From F22 sp963678855 (GTDB lineage Bacteria; Bacteroidota; Bacteroidia; Bacteroidales; Bacteroidaceae): a DNA stretch of 64,000 bases. Below the pieces are notes generated by a model. It worked only from the letters and a program-made list of their open reading frames with translations, was not told the DNA's origin and made no database searches. The stretch spans positions 2,480,001 to 2,544,000 of the forward strand of contig OY787448.1 in assembly GCA_963678855.1 (NCBI GenBank), given 5' to 3'. Made by a program: the position numbers and the translations under genes. Positions 26,674-34,722 of the stretch are shown here, in pieces (the stretch's first letter is position 1; each line of letters begins with the position of its first letter).

Positions 26674-28284
26674 TTATGATTTGATACTAGCAATATCGTT
26701 TTCTACAGTATCTATTGTACCTAGACCGAATGTCTCGATAAGTACTTTCGCTACGGTAGGTGACAAGAATGCTGGTAGAGTAGGGCCGATATGGATGTTT
26801 TGTACACCAAGGTGAAGCAAAGCAAGCAATACGATCACAGCCTTTTGTTCGTACCAAGCGATATTGTAGGTGATAGGTAGTTCGTTGATATCGTTCAACT
26901 CAAATACTTCCTTCAATTTCAATGCGATTAGAGCCAAAGAGTAGCTATCGTTACATTGACCAGCATCTAGTACACGTGGGATACCACCGATATCACCAAG
27001 GTTCAACTTGTTGTAACGATACTTCGCACAACCAGCAGTCAAGATAACCATATCCTTTGGTAGAGCAGATGCATAGTCAGTATAGTAGCTACGTGCACTC
27101 ATACGACCATCACAACCAGCCATTACCACGAATTGCTTAATTGCACCACTCTTCACAGCATCAACTACCTTATCAGCAAGTTGGAATACTTGAGCGTGAG
27201 CAAAACCACCTACGATAGTACCTTCCTCGATTTGAGTTGGCGCAGGAAGCGTCTTCGCTAGTTCGATAAGTTCGCTGAAGTCTTTACGGCCATCTGCACC
27301 AGCTACGATATGCTTAGCACCTGGATAACCAGTTGTACCAGTCGTGAATAGACGATTCAAGTATGTATTCTTGCTAGTAAGCGGTACGATACAGTTTGTT
27401 GTAAATAGGATAGGGCCATTGAAGCTCTCAAACTCTTCACGTTGTTTCCACCATGCGTTACCATAGTTACCAGCAAAGTGGCTATACTTCTTAAATGCAG
27501 GATAGTAGTTGGCAGGAAGCATTTCACTGTGTGTATATACGTCTACACCAGTACCTTCAGTTTGCTTCAACAACTCTTCCATATCAGCAAGGTCGTGACC
27601 AGAAATCAAGATAGCAGGATTCTTGCGAGTACCGATATTTACTTCTGTGATTTCAGGGTTACCATAAGTCGATGTGTTCGCAGTATCAAGAAGGGCCATA
27701 CCCTTCACACCAAATTCACCAGTCTTCATAACAAGAGCTACTAGCTCGTCAACAGACATATCTTTTGTTGTCATATTGAAGAAAGCCTCTTGGATAAACT
27801 CGTGGATAGATGCATCGTCGTAGTTCAAGTTCATCGCATGCTTTACATAAGCAGCAAGCCCCTTCAAACCATAGATAGTCAACTCACGCAAACTACGGAT
27901 ATCTTCGTTGCTTTCGCTAAGCACACCTAGCCATGCTCCTTCAGTTACTTCTGGAAGAGTTATATTTTTATCGGCAGCTACCTTTTCAAGGTCCTTAAGC
28001 AAGTCATAAGCTACAGCGATGCGCTCATGGATTTGTTCTTTATCGAAGTTCGCATTTGTGATAGTCACAAACAAACCTTCTATTACATATTGATTAACAG
28101 CAGCTTCGTTGCCTAGAGACACCTTAGCTTGACGTAGTGCAGTAGCAGCTACAGATAGACGGCGCACTGCTAATACTAATAAATCTAGTTCGGCTGAAAG
28201 ATCACTTTTCTTTCCGCACACACCAGCTACCGTACATCCAGTACCTTTGGCAGCTTCTTGACATTGAAAACAAAACATGCTCAT
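26674..28284 (-). CDS. hcp: Hybrid cluster protein (hydroxylamine reductase / NO reductase)
   Basis: A 536-residue cytosolic iron-sulfur protein that deals with nitric oxide and hydroxylamine. The N-terminal cluster cysteines are Cys5, Cys8, Cys17 and Cys23 (CFQC, then CTVAGVC), the CxxCx8CxxxxxC spacing of class I proteins from strict anaerobes that bind [4Fe-4S]. Hybrid-cluster ligands appear in ISGHDLADMEE, TNCIVPL, AGCDGRMSARSYY, TAGCAKYRYNKL and GQCNDSYS. It is divergent from a Crp/Fnr regulator gene, the common hcp-hcpR arrangement. A palindrome 104 bp upstream is at a class II activator position. Confidence 0.95.
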   Translation of the reverse strand: MSMFCFQCQEAAKGTGCTVAGVCGKKSDLSAELDLLVLAVRRLSVAATALRQAKVSLGNEAAVNQYVIEGLFVTITNANFDKEQIHERIAVAYDLLKDLEKVAADKNITLPEVTEGAWLGVLSESNEDIRSLRELTIYGLKGLAAYVKHAMNLNYDDASIHEFIQEAFFNMTTKDMSVDELVALVMKTGEFGVKGMALLDTANTSTYGNPEITEVNIGTRKNPAILISGHDLADMEELLKQTEGTGVDVYTHSEMLPANYYPAFKKYSHFAGNYGNAWWKQREEFESFNGPILFTTNCIVPLTSKNTYLNRLFTTGTTGYPGAKHIVAGADGRKDFSELIELAKTLPAPTQIEEGTIVGGFAHAQVFQLADKVVDAVKSGAIKQFVVMAGCDGRMSARSYYTDYASALPKDMVILTAGCAKYRYNKLNLGDIGGIPRVLDAGQCNDSYSLALIALKLKEVFELNDINELPITYNIAWYEQKAVIVLLALLHLGVQNIHIGPTLPAFLSPTVAKVLIETFGLGTIDTVENDIASIKS

Positions 28285-28358
28285 ATAATTTCTTTTTTAG
28301 GGTTACCCAATAGTTGTATTGGTTATTACTTATTCATACTTCTCTTATGAAGACGATG

Positions 28359-28366
28359 CAAAGGTA
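28359..28366 (-). promoter_or_regulatory. hcp -7 box
   Basis: CAAAGGTA on + reads TACCTTTG on -, a full TAnnTTTG match, 75 bp upstream of hcp. No TTTG stands at the -33 position, as expected for an activator-dependent promoter. Confidence 0.65.
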
Positions 28367-28387
28367 GAGATATGCTTCTAGAAAGGT

Positions 28388-28403
28388 TGTCACATAAGTT
28401 ACA
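28388..28403. promoter_or_regulatory. Candidate Crp/Fnr-type (HcpR) operator
   Basis: TGTCAC-ATAA-GTTACA is a 16-bp dyad with 5 of 6 matching positions per arm. Its centre at 28395.5 lies about 33 bp upstream of the centre of the hcp -7 box, i.e. near -41.5 from the expected transcription start, where Crp/Fnr proteins activate. The divergent regulator gene is the likely source of the binding protein. Confidence 0.55.
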
Positions 28404-28489
28404 GTCAAAAAAAACGTCTATAAATTTTAGATAATTTTCTTCTACTCTATACAGTTTGCTCGTGTGTTGTATTGATTATGTCATGATTG

Positions 28490-28521
28490 CTTGCCATTCT
28501 CTATGTAATGTGCTATATTTG
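28490..28521 (+). promoter_or_regulatory. Promoter of the Crp/Fnr regulator gene
   Basis: CTTG (28490-28493) and TATATTTG (28514-28521) are 20 bp apart; the ATG is 21 bp after the -7 box. Confidence 0.6.
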
Positions 28522-28542
28522 GAAGAATAAAAGAACTACAGG

Positions 28543-29208
28543 ATGAATACACAAATAGATATCCAACAACTGAAGCAAAGCCCTGTCTTCCAAGATATTT
28601 CCGAAAAACAGCTTGAGAGCTTCTTAGAAGATGCTCCGCATAGCCTTAAAAGCTATGATAAGCATGACTTTGTAGTTATGCAAGGCGAACGTTGTCGCAG
28701 TCTTTATATACTCTATTCGGGTAAAGTACAAGCTGTGATGACCCATCCTGATGGTAAAGAGCTTGTTGTTGAAGTGCTTGAAGCTCCAGTAGCCATGGCA
28801 CCTATCCTTTTGTTTGGTACCAAAGATAAGTTTCCCGTATCTATTATTGCTATGGAGCCAGTAGAAGTGTTGATTATAAATAAAGATAAGTTCCTCCGTT
28901 GGATGCAGGAAGATGCCCAGTTGATGCAAAATTTTCTCCGCATCATTTCCGACCGTAGTGTATGGCTAACCGAAAAGATTAGTTCTTTTGCGTTACAGTC
29001 ATTAGAAATGCGTTTGGCACACTACCTGTATTTTCATAGTGATTCTCCCGAATCTCAAAGCGATATTGCTAAGCGACTAGGTGTAGCTCGTCCATCATTA
29101 AGTCGTGTGGTTTCTGGTCTTGTAGAAAAAGGCGTTATCCTTATTGAAAAGCGCAAGATCGTAGTCCCAGATCCAGATAAACTCAAAACCCTTATGCATG
29201 GTGATTAA
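28543..29208 (+). CDS. hcpR: Crp/Fnr family regulator, HcpR-like
   Basis: A 221-residue transcription factor: cyclic-nucleotide-binding-type beta barrel (about residues 15-130, with VMQGERCRSLYILYSGKVQ), a dimer helix, and a winged HTH at about 170-200 (SDIAKRLGVARPSLSRVVSGL). There is no N-terminal cysteine cluster of the Fnr kind; the few cysteines are isolated. Divergence from hcp suggests it is the HcpR-type nitrosative stress regulator known from anaerobes, some of which bind heme. The gene name is inferred from context. Confidence 0.8.
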   Translation: MNTQIDIQQLKQSPVFQDISEKQLESFLEDAPHSLKSYDKHDFVVMQGERCRSLYILYSGKVQAVMTHPDGKELVVEVLEAPVAMAPILLFGTKDKFPVSIIAMEPVEVLIINKDKFLRWMQEDAQLMQNFLRIISDRSVWLTEKISSFALQSLEMRLAHYLYFHSDSPESQSDIAKRLGVARPSLSRVVSGLVEKGVILIEKRKIVVPDPDKLKTLMHGD

Positions 29209-29215
29209 ATAAAAA

Positions 29216-29262
29216 CACTGGCTGTATCAATCCCGAAGGATGATACAGCCAGTGCTGTTTTA
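29216..29262. terminator. Bidirectional terminator between hcpR and DUF4270 gene
   Basis: CACTGGCTGTATCA (29216-29229) pairs perfectly with TGATACAGCCAGTG (29241-29254). AAAAA precedes it and CTGTTTT follows, so it can serve both convergent genes. Confidence 0.85.
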
Positions 29263-29278
29263 ATAAAGCTAGATGCTA

Positions 29279-30724
29279 TTAATAATTGAATCTACTGTAG
29301 ATTACTTCTACGTCCAATTTCTCATCTTTACCGACTAATTTGGCAGCCGATAAAGTCAAGTCATTTTGCACTTCAACAAGGTTGGTAGACGATGACCCTG
29401 ATGAGTAAGTAGCTTGTACAGGAACTAAGTATACTTTACCCCATTTCATGCTTTCTTCCCAAGTCGCTTCTTGTGCGGCAGTCCAAGAGCCACCAGCTGC
29501 TTCTTTTGCGGCAGCCTTTTCTTTAAGTTCTGCACGAATCAAGCGAGCGATATTACCAAAGATATACTTATTTGACGAAGAATTGTGAGATGTTAAGTAA
29601 CTCAAACTATCGTCTGGAAGTTCGTTCTCTTCAAAGAAAGACTTCATATCACGTGCACGAAGCATTACCACATAATTTGGTACATCCATAGTAAATTCCT
29701 TTTTGTCTTCAGGAATATAGTTTTGGAAGTCGATACGTACAGCGTTTAATGTATCGTTGCTCAGTTCAGTGTTGATTTCGTCGATAGGCAATGTCGCTTC
29801 TGTAACCAATCCAGCAGGAGTCTTTAGATACGTCACACCAGTATCTGCGACACGTTCAGCAAGTTTTTTCTCCGAATTCTTAAAGCTGTTAGCTTGTAGT
29901 ACCTCAGCTGTAGAAGCAAATGTACGCTTGAAATAAGTGATAGAGTCACCTGATTCATCATACTTTTGTACTCGACTGCCATCATCATTAAATAAGTAGC
30001 TTTCAAAGGCTACGTTCAAATAGATATCGTCGATATATAACACGGTACCATCTCCTAGCACAGGTTCAATAAATAGCCCCTTCAGTACATTTTCTCTAAA
30101 AGCAGCATCACTTTCAAAGTATTCAGGATGCGTCTTATTCAAGTCCACGATACGTTGACCAATCTCATTATCCAAAGTGATACGTACATAAGGTACATAT
30201 CCTGTTGTTGATTTAGCTTCGTCAGTAAGTGAGTTATCAACTGCTGTATATGTTTGAGAAGCAATCAGATCAGCTGGGTTATAAAAATCAGTTGGATCGA
30301 TGTTTGTATAATGGTTAGTAGACAACTGTTGGTCTAGCATATATACATTAAGTGAGTTGGTGCTCAATGAGTCTCCAAAGTACTCATTATAGTACAAGAG
30401 CAATTCTGTAGCATAGGCTTTGCCAGTCACCATTTCATCGAAAGGAAACTGCAACCCTTCTGTACAGTGCAATTCTGTAAGGAAACTTCCTTCAAAAGCA
30501 CCAAAACTAGGGTCAGAGTATTTACCTACGTATCCAATTTTGCTTTTTGCATACACAGGACCAGTAGGCACCGATTTGGTGCTTGCTTTAAAGGTCGCTG
30601 TACCTGTTTCTACTACATCACGTGTGGTAATCATAGACATACCCAGTGATTCGGTGGTGTCATCACAAGACGCGAATGCCAAAAGGAACATCCCAGCGCC
30701 AAGTAGCCATTTCTTTTTAATCAT
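29279..30724 (-). CDS. DUF4270 family lipoprotein
   Basis: A 481-residue Bacteroidota-specific protein. It has a lipoprotein signal (MIKKKWLLGAGMFLLAFA, then SC with Cys at residue 20) followed by acidic DDTTES, which suits surface export. Early LGMSMITTRDV and later YVGKYSDPSFGAFEGSF match DUF4270 proteins. Many Ser, Thr and Asp residues suggest a beta-rich fold; no catalytic motif. It lies 22 bp after the GT5-domain gene, so they share a transcript, an arrangement I recall in other Bacteroidales next to panC. Function unknown. Confidence 0.82.
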   Translation of the reverse strand: MIKKKWLLGAGMFLLAFASCDDTTESLGMSMITTRDVVETGTATFKASTKSVPTGPVYAKSKIGYVGKYSDPSFGAFEGSFLTELHCTEGLQFPFDEMVTGKAYATELLLYYNEYFGDSLSTNSLNVYMLDQQLSTNHYTNIDPTDFYNPADLIASQTYTAVDNSLTDEAKSTTGYVPYVRITLDNEIGQRIVDLNKTHPEYFESDAAFRENVLKGLFIEPVLGDGTVLYIDDIYLNVAFESYLFNDDGSRVQKYDESGDSITYFKRTFASTAEVLQANSFKNSEKKLAERVADTGVTYLKTPAGLVTEATLPIDEINTELSNDTLNAVRIDFQNYIPEDKKEFTMDVPNYVVMLRARDMKSFFEENELPDDSLSYLTSHNSSSNKYIFGNIARLIRAELKEKAAAKEAAGGSWTAAQEATWEESMKWGKVYLVPVQATYSSGSSSTNLVEVQNDLTLSAAKLVGKDEKLDVEVIYSRFNY

Positions 30725-30746
30725 AAGAGGAATGAGCTAGTATTAA

Positions 30747-31568
30747 TTATTCTGCAGAATATACTTCGTTATAAAACTTGTCGACAGCATCAACATGTGC
30801 ATCTCCTTCAAGATAATCCAATACAGGAATGCCAATTTCGCGAGCATATGCCACGATATTTTCATTTACGTTAGGGCTGTTGATAATCAAACCGTCTGAA
30901 TAATGTAAAGCAAGCTTCTGCAATGTTTCGCTTGTCAATGGACCATCACCAAGAACTGCTAAGTCCTCTTCAGTAATGCCATCCAGCATAACTTCTTGTT
31001 TGAAGTTGTTGTTGTACTCATTTTGCAACTCGTTGTCATACAATGAGTACACTACTTTACAGTTGGCAAAAGATGGTTCATCCTTAAATGCCTTCTTAAT
31101 ATAGATAGGAGTTACAGCACCCATCCAGCCTTGTATGTGCACCACATCTGGTACCCAGCGCAGTTTTAGTACAGTTTGTAGTACACCGTGACCGAAGAAG
31201 ATTACACGGCTATCATTGTCACTATATTCTTCACCGTTTTCATCAGTGACCATTTTGCGACCTTGGAAATAATCATCATTATCGATAAAGTACACCTGCA
31301 TGCGTGCTGCTTGGATGCTAGCAACTTTAATAATTAGTGGGTGATCAGTATCATCGATAATAAGGTTCATTCCTGATAGGCGAATCACTTCATGAAGTTG
31401 GTTGCGTCTTTCATTAATGGTACCCCATTTAGGCATAAATGTACGAATCTCACGACCTCTTTCTTGGATTGCTTGAGGTAACTCACGACACAGCTTGGCC
31501 ATATCCGATTCTTGTGAGTAAGGTGTCATCTCTTGGTTGATGAACAGTACTTTTTTAGCTTCTGACAT
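30747..31568 (-). CDS. Stand-alone glycogen/starch synthase N-terminal (GT5) domain protein
   Basis: About 273 residues matching only the starch synthase catalytic (N-terminal Rossmann) domain. It starts MSEAKKVLFINQEMTPYSQES, where full GT5 enzymes have a K-x-GGL ADP-glucose loop, here not visible. Later come DVVHIQGWMGAVTPIY (matching the family's HxHxW region) and KVVYSLYDNELQ. The C-terminal GT1 domain is absent, so synthase activity on its own is doubtful. The start at 31568 is chosen because its -7 box (31602-31609) lies between it and the longer ATG at 31877. Divergent from panC. Confidence 0.8.
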   Translation of the reverse strand: MSEAKKVLFINQEMTPYSQESDMAKLCRELPQAIQERGREIRTFMPKWGTINERRNQLHEVIRLSGMNLIIDDTDHPLIIKVASIQAARMQVYFIDNDDYFQGRKMVTDENGEEYSDNDSRVIFFGHGVLQTVLKLRWVPDVVHIQGWMGAVTPIYIKKAFKDEPSFANCKVVYSLYDNELQNEYNNNFKQEVMLDGITEEDLAVLGDGPLTSETLQKLALHYSDGLIINSPNVNENIVAYAREIGIPVLDYLEGDAHVDAVDKFYNEVYSAE

Positions 31569-31601
31569 ATATCTAGTAATTTTTCTATGTAATGCGACAG
31601 G

Positions 31602-31609
31602 CAAAGATA
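31602..31609 (-). promoter_or_regulatory. -7 box of the GT5-DUF4270 unit
   Basis: CAAAGATA on + reads TATCTTTG on -, 34 bp before the chosen start codon. The panC ATG is 96 bp away on the other strand. Confidence 0.65.
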
Positions 31610-31704
31610 ACAAAAAAAATCCGGTTTTCCGGCCAAAAGTTTCGCTATATGCTAGAAATTCACTTATTTTGCAGCGATTTTGTGTTTTACATGAATATAA
31701 TCGT

Positions 31705-32550
31705 ATGAAAATAGTACACACCGTTGCAGAATTGCAGCAATTGCTTTCTCCAGCTCGTGAAGCTGGCAAGCAAATTGGGCTCGTTCCTACTATGGGCGCC
31801 TTACATAATGGCCATGCTTCGCTAGTCAAAGCAGCCGTAAAAAACAATGATATTACAGTTGTTAGTATCTTTGTCAACCCGACGCAGTTTAATGACGCAA
31901 GTGATCTAGAGCATTATCCTAGAACGTTTGACGCCGATGTAGAAGTACTTTCTGCTGAGGGTGCAGATATTATATTTGCTCCATCTCCACAAGAGATGTA
32001 TCCAACTCCTGATACCCGCACATTTGATTATGCTCCACTAGACACTGTGATGGAAGGTGCCATGCGCCCTGGTCACTTCAATGGTGTATGTCAGATTGTA
32101 AGTAAGCTTTTTGATGCTGTTCAACCAGATCATGCTTATTTTGGCGAAAAAGACTTCCAACAACTAGCCATTATTCGTCGCATGGTACGCGAACTTGGTT
32201 ATAAGCATGAAGTTGTAGGTTGTCCTATTGTTCGTGAGGCAGATGGCCTTGCTTTGAGCAGTCGAAATATGCGAATGAATCCTGAAGAAAGAAAAACTGC
32301 ATTAAATATATCGGCCACGTTGAAAAAAAGCATTAACTTTGCAGAGTCGCATAGCGTAGTCGAAACGCTCGCTATGGTTCAGGATAGTATAGCAGCCGTT
32401 GACGGGCTAGAACTAGAATACTTTCAGATAGTAGATGGAGACAGCCTACAGCCCGTAACTAGTTGGGATGACTCTGCATATATCATGGGATGTATCACCG
32501 TATTTTGCGGGCCAGTTCGATTGATCGACAATATCTGCTATAAGAAATAA
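31705..32550 (+). CDS. panC: Pantothenate synthetase
   Basis: Joins pantoate and beta-alanine with ATP to form pantothenate; 281 residues. The start at 31705 (MKIVHTVAELQQLL) is typical; an upstream ATG would read through the divergent promoter. Motifs: VPTMGALHNGHASLV with the HxGH signature, SIFVNPTQF, PSPQEMYP, GHFNGVCQIVSKLF, YFGEKDFQQLAIIRRMV and ALSSRNMRM (the KMSKS-like loop). panD follows after 21 bp, so beta-alanine supply and use are coupled in one operon. Confidence 0.96.
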   Translation: MKIVHTVAELQQLLSPAREAGKQIGLVPTMGALHNGHASLVKAAVKNNDITVVSIFVNPTQFNDASDLEHYPRTFDADVEVLSAEGADIIFAPSPQEMYPTPDTRTFDYAPLDTVMEGAMRPGHFNGVCQIVSKLFDAVQPDHAYFGEKDFQQLAIIRRMVRELGYKHEVVGCPIVREADGLALSSRNMRMNPEERKTALNISATLKKSINFAESHSVVETLAMVQDSIAAVDGLELEYFQIVDGDSLQPVTSWDDSAYIMGCITVFCGPVRLIDNICYKK

Positions 32551-32571
32551 ACCAACAATAAGTAATTAGCT

Positions 32572-32925
32572 ATGATGATCGAAGTTCTGAAATCGAAGTT
32601 GCACTGCGCACGCGTTACAGAAGCCAACCTAAACTATGTAGGTAGTATCACTATCGACGAAGATTTGATGGATGCTGTAGGCCTAATCGCTGGCGAAAAA
32701 GTGCAAGTTGTCGATAACAACAATGGTTCACGTCTTGAGACTTATGTCATTAAGGGTGAACGTGGCTCAGGTTGTATTTGCCTAAACGGAGCAGCCGCTC
32801 GTTTGGTACAGCCAGATGACATTGTAATTATTATGTCGTACGCCATGATGGACTATGAAGAAGCGAAGACTTTCGAGCCTAAAATCGCTTTCCCAAATCC
32901 TGTAGATAACTCTATTCCTGAATAA
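32572..32925 (+). CDS. panD: Aspartate 1-decarboxylase precursor
   Basis: Makes beta-alanine from aspartate. The 117-residue pro-enzyme must self-cleave to create its pyruvoyl group; the cleavage site is Gly24-Ser25 in NYVGSITID. GERGSGCICLNGAAARL carries the conserved Asn-Gly-Ala-Ala loop, and VIIMSYA is near the C-terminus. Length and motifs are normal. Second gene of the panCD operon, closed by a strong terminator. Confidence 0.96.
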   Translation: MMIEVLKSKLHCARVTEANLNYVGSITIDEDLMDAVGLIAGEKVQVVDNNNGSRLETYVIKGERGSGCICLNGAAARLVQPDDIVIIMSYAMMDYEEAKTFEPKIAFPNPVDNSIPE

Positions 32926-33365
32926 TAGGAAGCTGAGATTACCGTATAGAAAAAATCAAGCATCCGCTGCAACAGAGTTGTAGTGGATGCTTTTTTTATG
33001 TTCTTATTCAGATTAGTCTACTTATTGTATTCTCTGAACTGATAAAGCTCATGACCATAAGATCAAACACCTCATAGAAGGTTCTGGCAGGTCGAACTAG
33101 GAAGTGATTTCGATATTATCGCTTAAGAGAGAAAAAAAACGCCATGAATTGATGGCTTATGGAACTCCTGTTTTTTTTGTACGATATAATCGTTTTGGCT
33201 TCGCATTGATGAATTATGTCCAAGCCAGCGACCTTTTTTTAGAGAATCGCTCACTATGGGCAAGATGATTAGCGCTGCTCTAGGTATCTTATGATTATCT
33301 ATTTTGATATGTGTGTAGAAAGAATATATTGTGTCTTCTCTAGTCACCGCTGTAAGGAGTGCTGT
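32926..33365. other. Spacer after panD
   Basis: After the panD terminator this 370-bp stretch shows no gene I can support. A short minus-strand hairpin (GCCAT / ATGGC, near 33132-33147) with a following minus-strand T-run (eight As at 33124-33131 on +) may end the small gene at 33366-33572. Confidence 0.45.
32958..32997 (+). terminator. Terminator of panCD
   Basis: A stem of about 15 bp (AAGCATCCGCTGCAAC region with GTTGTAGTGGATGCTT; one G-T pair, 3-nt loop) is followed by seven Ts. Confidence 0.9.
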
Positions 33366-33572
33366 TCACTTATTATGTTTCTCTAATCTAAACAATTGAG
33401 AAACAGTAACTGGAAAATTCTGCTTTCTTGTGTTTGCCTGTATATTGAGCAATCTCTTAGACTTTTGTGTCAACTTGCAGATGTGTTCAGCTTCAGGCAA
33501 TAGCTGCTCTTGAGCTAGTTGTATAGCCTGCTGTAGACTCAACTCAATATCAATTTCTTCTGGAATACCCAT
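33366..33572 (-). CDS. Small hypothetical protein (68 residues)
   Basis: Begins MGIPEEIDIELSLQQA and is mostly helical with many Gln and Glu, then a basic C-terminal third (KQNFPVTVSQLFRLEKHNK). No family recognised. Support comes from a full -7 box (33610-33617, minus strand) 38 bp upstream and a possible terminator downstream. It could be an antitoxin-sized or regulatory protein, or a chance frame. Confidence 0.35.
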   Translation of the reverse strand: MGIPEEIDIELSLQQAIQLAQEQLLPEAEHICKLTQKSKRLLNIQANTRKQNFPVTVSQLFRLEKHNK

Positions 33573-33609
33573 TTTGATTATTTATTTTGTTAATTCTGAT
33601 TTGATATTC

Positions 33610-33617
33610 CAAAGTTA
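33610..33617 (-). promoter_or_regulatory. -7 box upstream of small ORF
   Basis: CAAAGTTA on + reads TAACTTTG on -, matching TAnnTTTG. Confidence 0.4.
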
Positions 33618-33857
33618 CCAAGAGTATTCTGTGTGGAGCTATGCGATGAGCTAAAAATAAGTTGATTAACTGATGTGTATAAAAAAAATTGTAACATAAA
33701 ATTATTTGTTTATTTTGTGTTATTTCGAAAATTTATAGAGAGTTGTGTTTTTGATAAATGCTTTACTCTCCCTCACGGCTAAAGGATATTTGGGGGCTTC
33801 ATTTGTTCACATTTCCCTGTGTTTAGAGGAGTCATTTGCAGTTTCCCTAATTATATA

Positions 33858-33902
33858 AATAATGGTTCTTCATAGCTACAAGAACTATGAAGAACCATTA
33901 TT
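33858..33902. repeat. Perfect 18-bp inverted repeat after HU-HIG gene A
   Basis: AATAATGGTTCTTCATAG and its exact complement enclose a 9-nt loop, 17 bp past the stop codon of the HU-HIG gene. No long T-run follows on either strand, so termination is plausible but not certain. Confidence 0.7.
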
Positions 33903-33918
33903 CATTGTATAGGGCATA

Positions 33919-34509
33919 CTATGCTAGCGTATAGTATCGGTTATTCTTGCCGTGCTTTACAAGCAAGCCTTCGTCGACAAACTGAAGTAGCTCTTCTCTG
34001 GCCTTTGTCGGATAAACGCCCGTGATACTACGATATGTACTAGACGTCATAATATGCTCTTTTTTCATATACTCAATGAGCTTTTTACGTCTCTCATCTA
34101 ATGACCCCAATGCGATATCGTACTTTCTTACTTCAATAGGTGCAAGCTGAATACCATAGTTAAATTGATTGATAAACTTCTCGGTGAAATTCACTTTAAT
34201 CCCTTTAAATCTAATATCTTTAGCATGCAGATCTTCTGGCTTATCTACTCCTTCCGAAGTCAATTCAGCAGTTAAGGTACAGATGTCATCTATAACAACG
34301 CGCTTAGAATCGAACAACGCATAGCCTACTTCTTGGAAGAAGTTGTCTATGACATTTAGTACATCCCCAGAAGTAGGACTAGATTTTTCAGAAATCTTAT
34401 TTGCGATATCTGTTAGGTGAATCACATTTGAGTGTACTGCTTGCGCAAAGTACTGTACTTTCTCTTTGTTAGGGAGTTTCTTTTTACTGTAATCATAATG
34501 TATGTCCAT
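33919..34509 (-). CDS. HU-HIG DNA-binding protein A with C-terminal winged-helix-like tail
   Basis: A 196-residue protein with the Bacteroidota HU-like (HU-HIG) DNA-binding fold in about residues 1-130: HLTDIANKISEKSSPTSGDV, a GxALFDSKRVVIDD strand and KINF-type FKGIKVNFTEKF. The C-terminal 60 residues (LDERRKKLIEYMK, then AREELLQFVDEGLLVKHG and NNRYY) look like a winged helix. It is clearly paralogous to the protein at 62028-62621, most strongly at the C-terminus. Its transcript should start with an unusual four-unit 22-bp repeat array (34616-34703). Role inferred only: DNA-binding or architectural regulator. Confidence 0.8.
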   Translation of the reverse strand: MDIHYDYSKKKLPNKEKVQYFAQAVHSNVIHLTDIANKISEKSSPTSGDVLNVIDNFFQEVGYALFDSKRVVIDDICTLTAELTSEGVDKPEDLHAKDIRFKGIKVNFTEKFINQFNYGIQLAPIEVRKYDIALGSLDERRKKLIEYMKKEHIMTSSTYRSITGVYPTKAREELLQFVDEGLLVKHGKNNRYYTLA

Positions 34510-34615
34510 AAGGCTTATACGTTTATATGTGGTTAATATTGTGTCTCTATGTAACTTAATTTGTATGAAAGGGCTTTATATCATAAATTGATTCTCGATA
34601 CAAATAAAGCTGATC

Positions 34616-34703
34616 ATCGTAGGCGTGCGTTGATGTCATCGCACGCGTAGGCTGACATTATCGTAGGCGTAGGTTGATATTAACGCACGTCGTACAATGA
34701 TCG
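34616..34703. repeat. Four contiguous 22-bp repeats in the HU-HIG A leader
   Basis: Units at 34616-34637, 34638-34659, 34660-34681 and 34682-34703, without spacers. On the + strand each unit begins ATCG or AACG. Read in the direction of transcription, the core A(T/C)(A/G)TC-N6-CGC recurs at 22-bp steps (AATATC..CGC, AATGTC..CGC, GACATC..CGC). The array is framed by 12-bp inverted arms (34609-34620 with 34694-34705, two mismatches), and units 1 and 2 contain an extra GCGTGCG/CGCACGC dyad. Confidence 0.85.
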
Positions 34704-34714
34704 GCGGTATATAA

Positions 34715-34722
34715 CAAAGATA
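34715..34722 (-). promoter_or_regulatory. HU-HIG A -7 box with conserved upstream block
   Basis: CAAAGATA on + reads TATCTTTG on -. The flanking ATAACAAAGATACAACTT and an upstream block (AAAAGCTG..GT...CAGTACGTTTA) are shared with the HU-HIG B promoter. Transcription should start close to 34708, putting the repeat array at the very 5' end of the mRNA and the start codon about 200 nt downstream. Confidence 0.65.

Larger units (their letters stand above)
33573..33918. other. Spacer between small gene and first HU-HIG gene
   Basis: AT-rich. Contains the -7 box for the small gene (33610-33617) and a perfect 18-bp inverted repeat (33858-33875 with 33885-33902). No further gene seen. Confidence 0.5.

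Noticed and set aside
26417..26815. Short + strand frames between asnA and hcp
   Set aside because: They overlap the asnA promoter, the hcp terminator and the hcp coding end, and show no recognisable protein features.
33123..33347. 74-codon minus-strand frame after the small ORF
   Set aside because: It runs through a probable terminator hairpin and T-run, and its sequence has no family resemblance or promoter of its own.
34616..34703. CRISPR-like repeat array
   Set aside because: The 22-bp units adjoin directly with no spacers, there are only four, and no cas genes are in the window. The same applies to 62730-62817.
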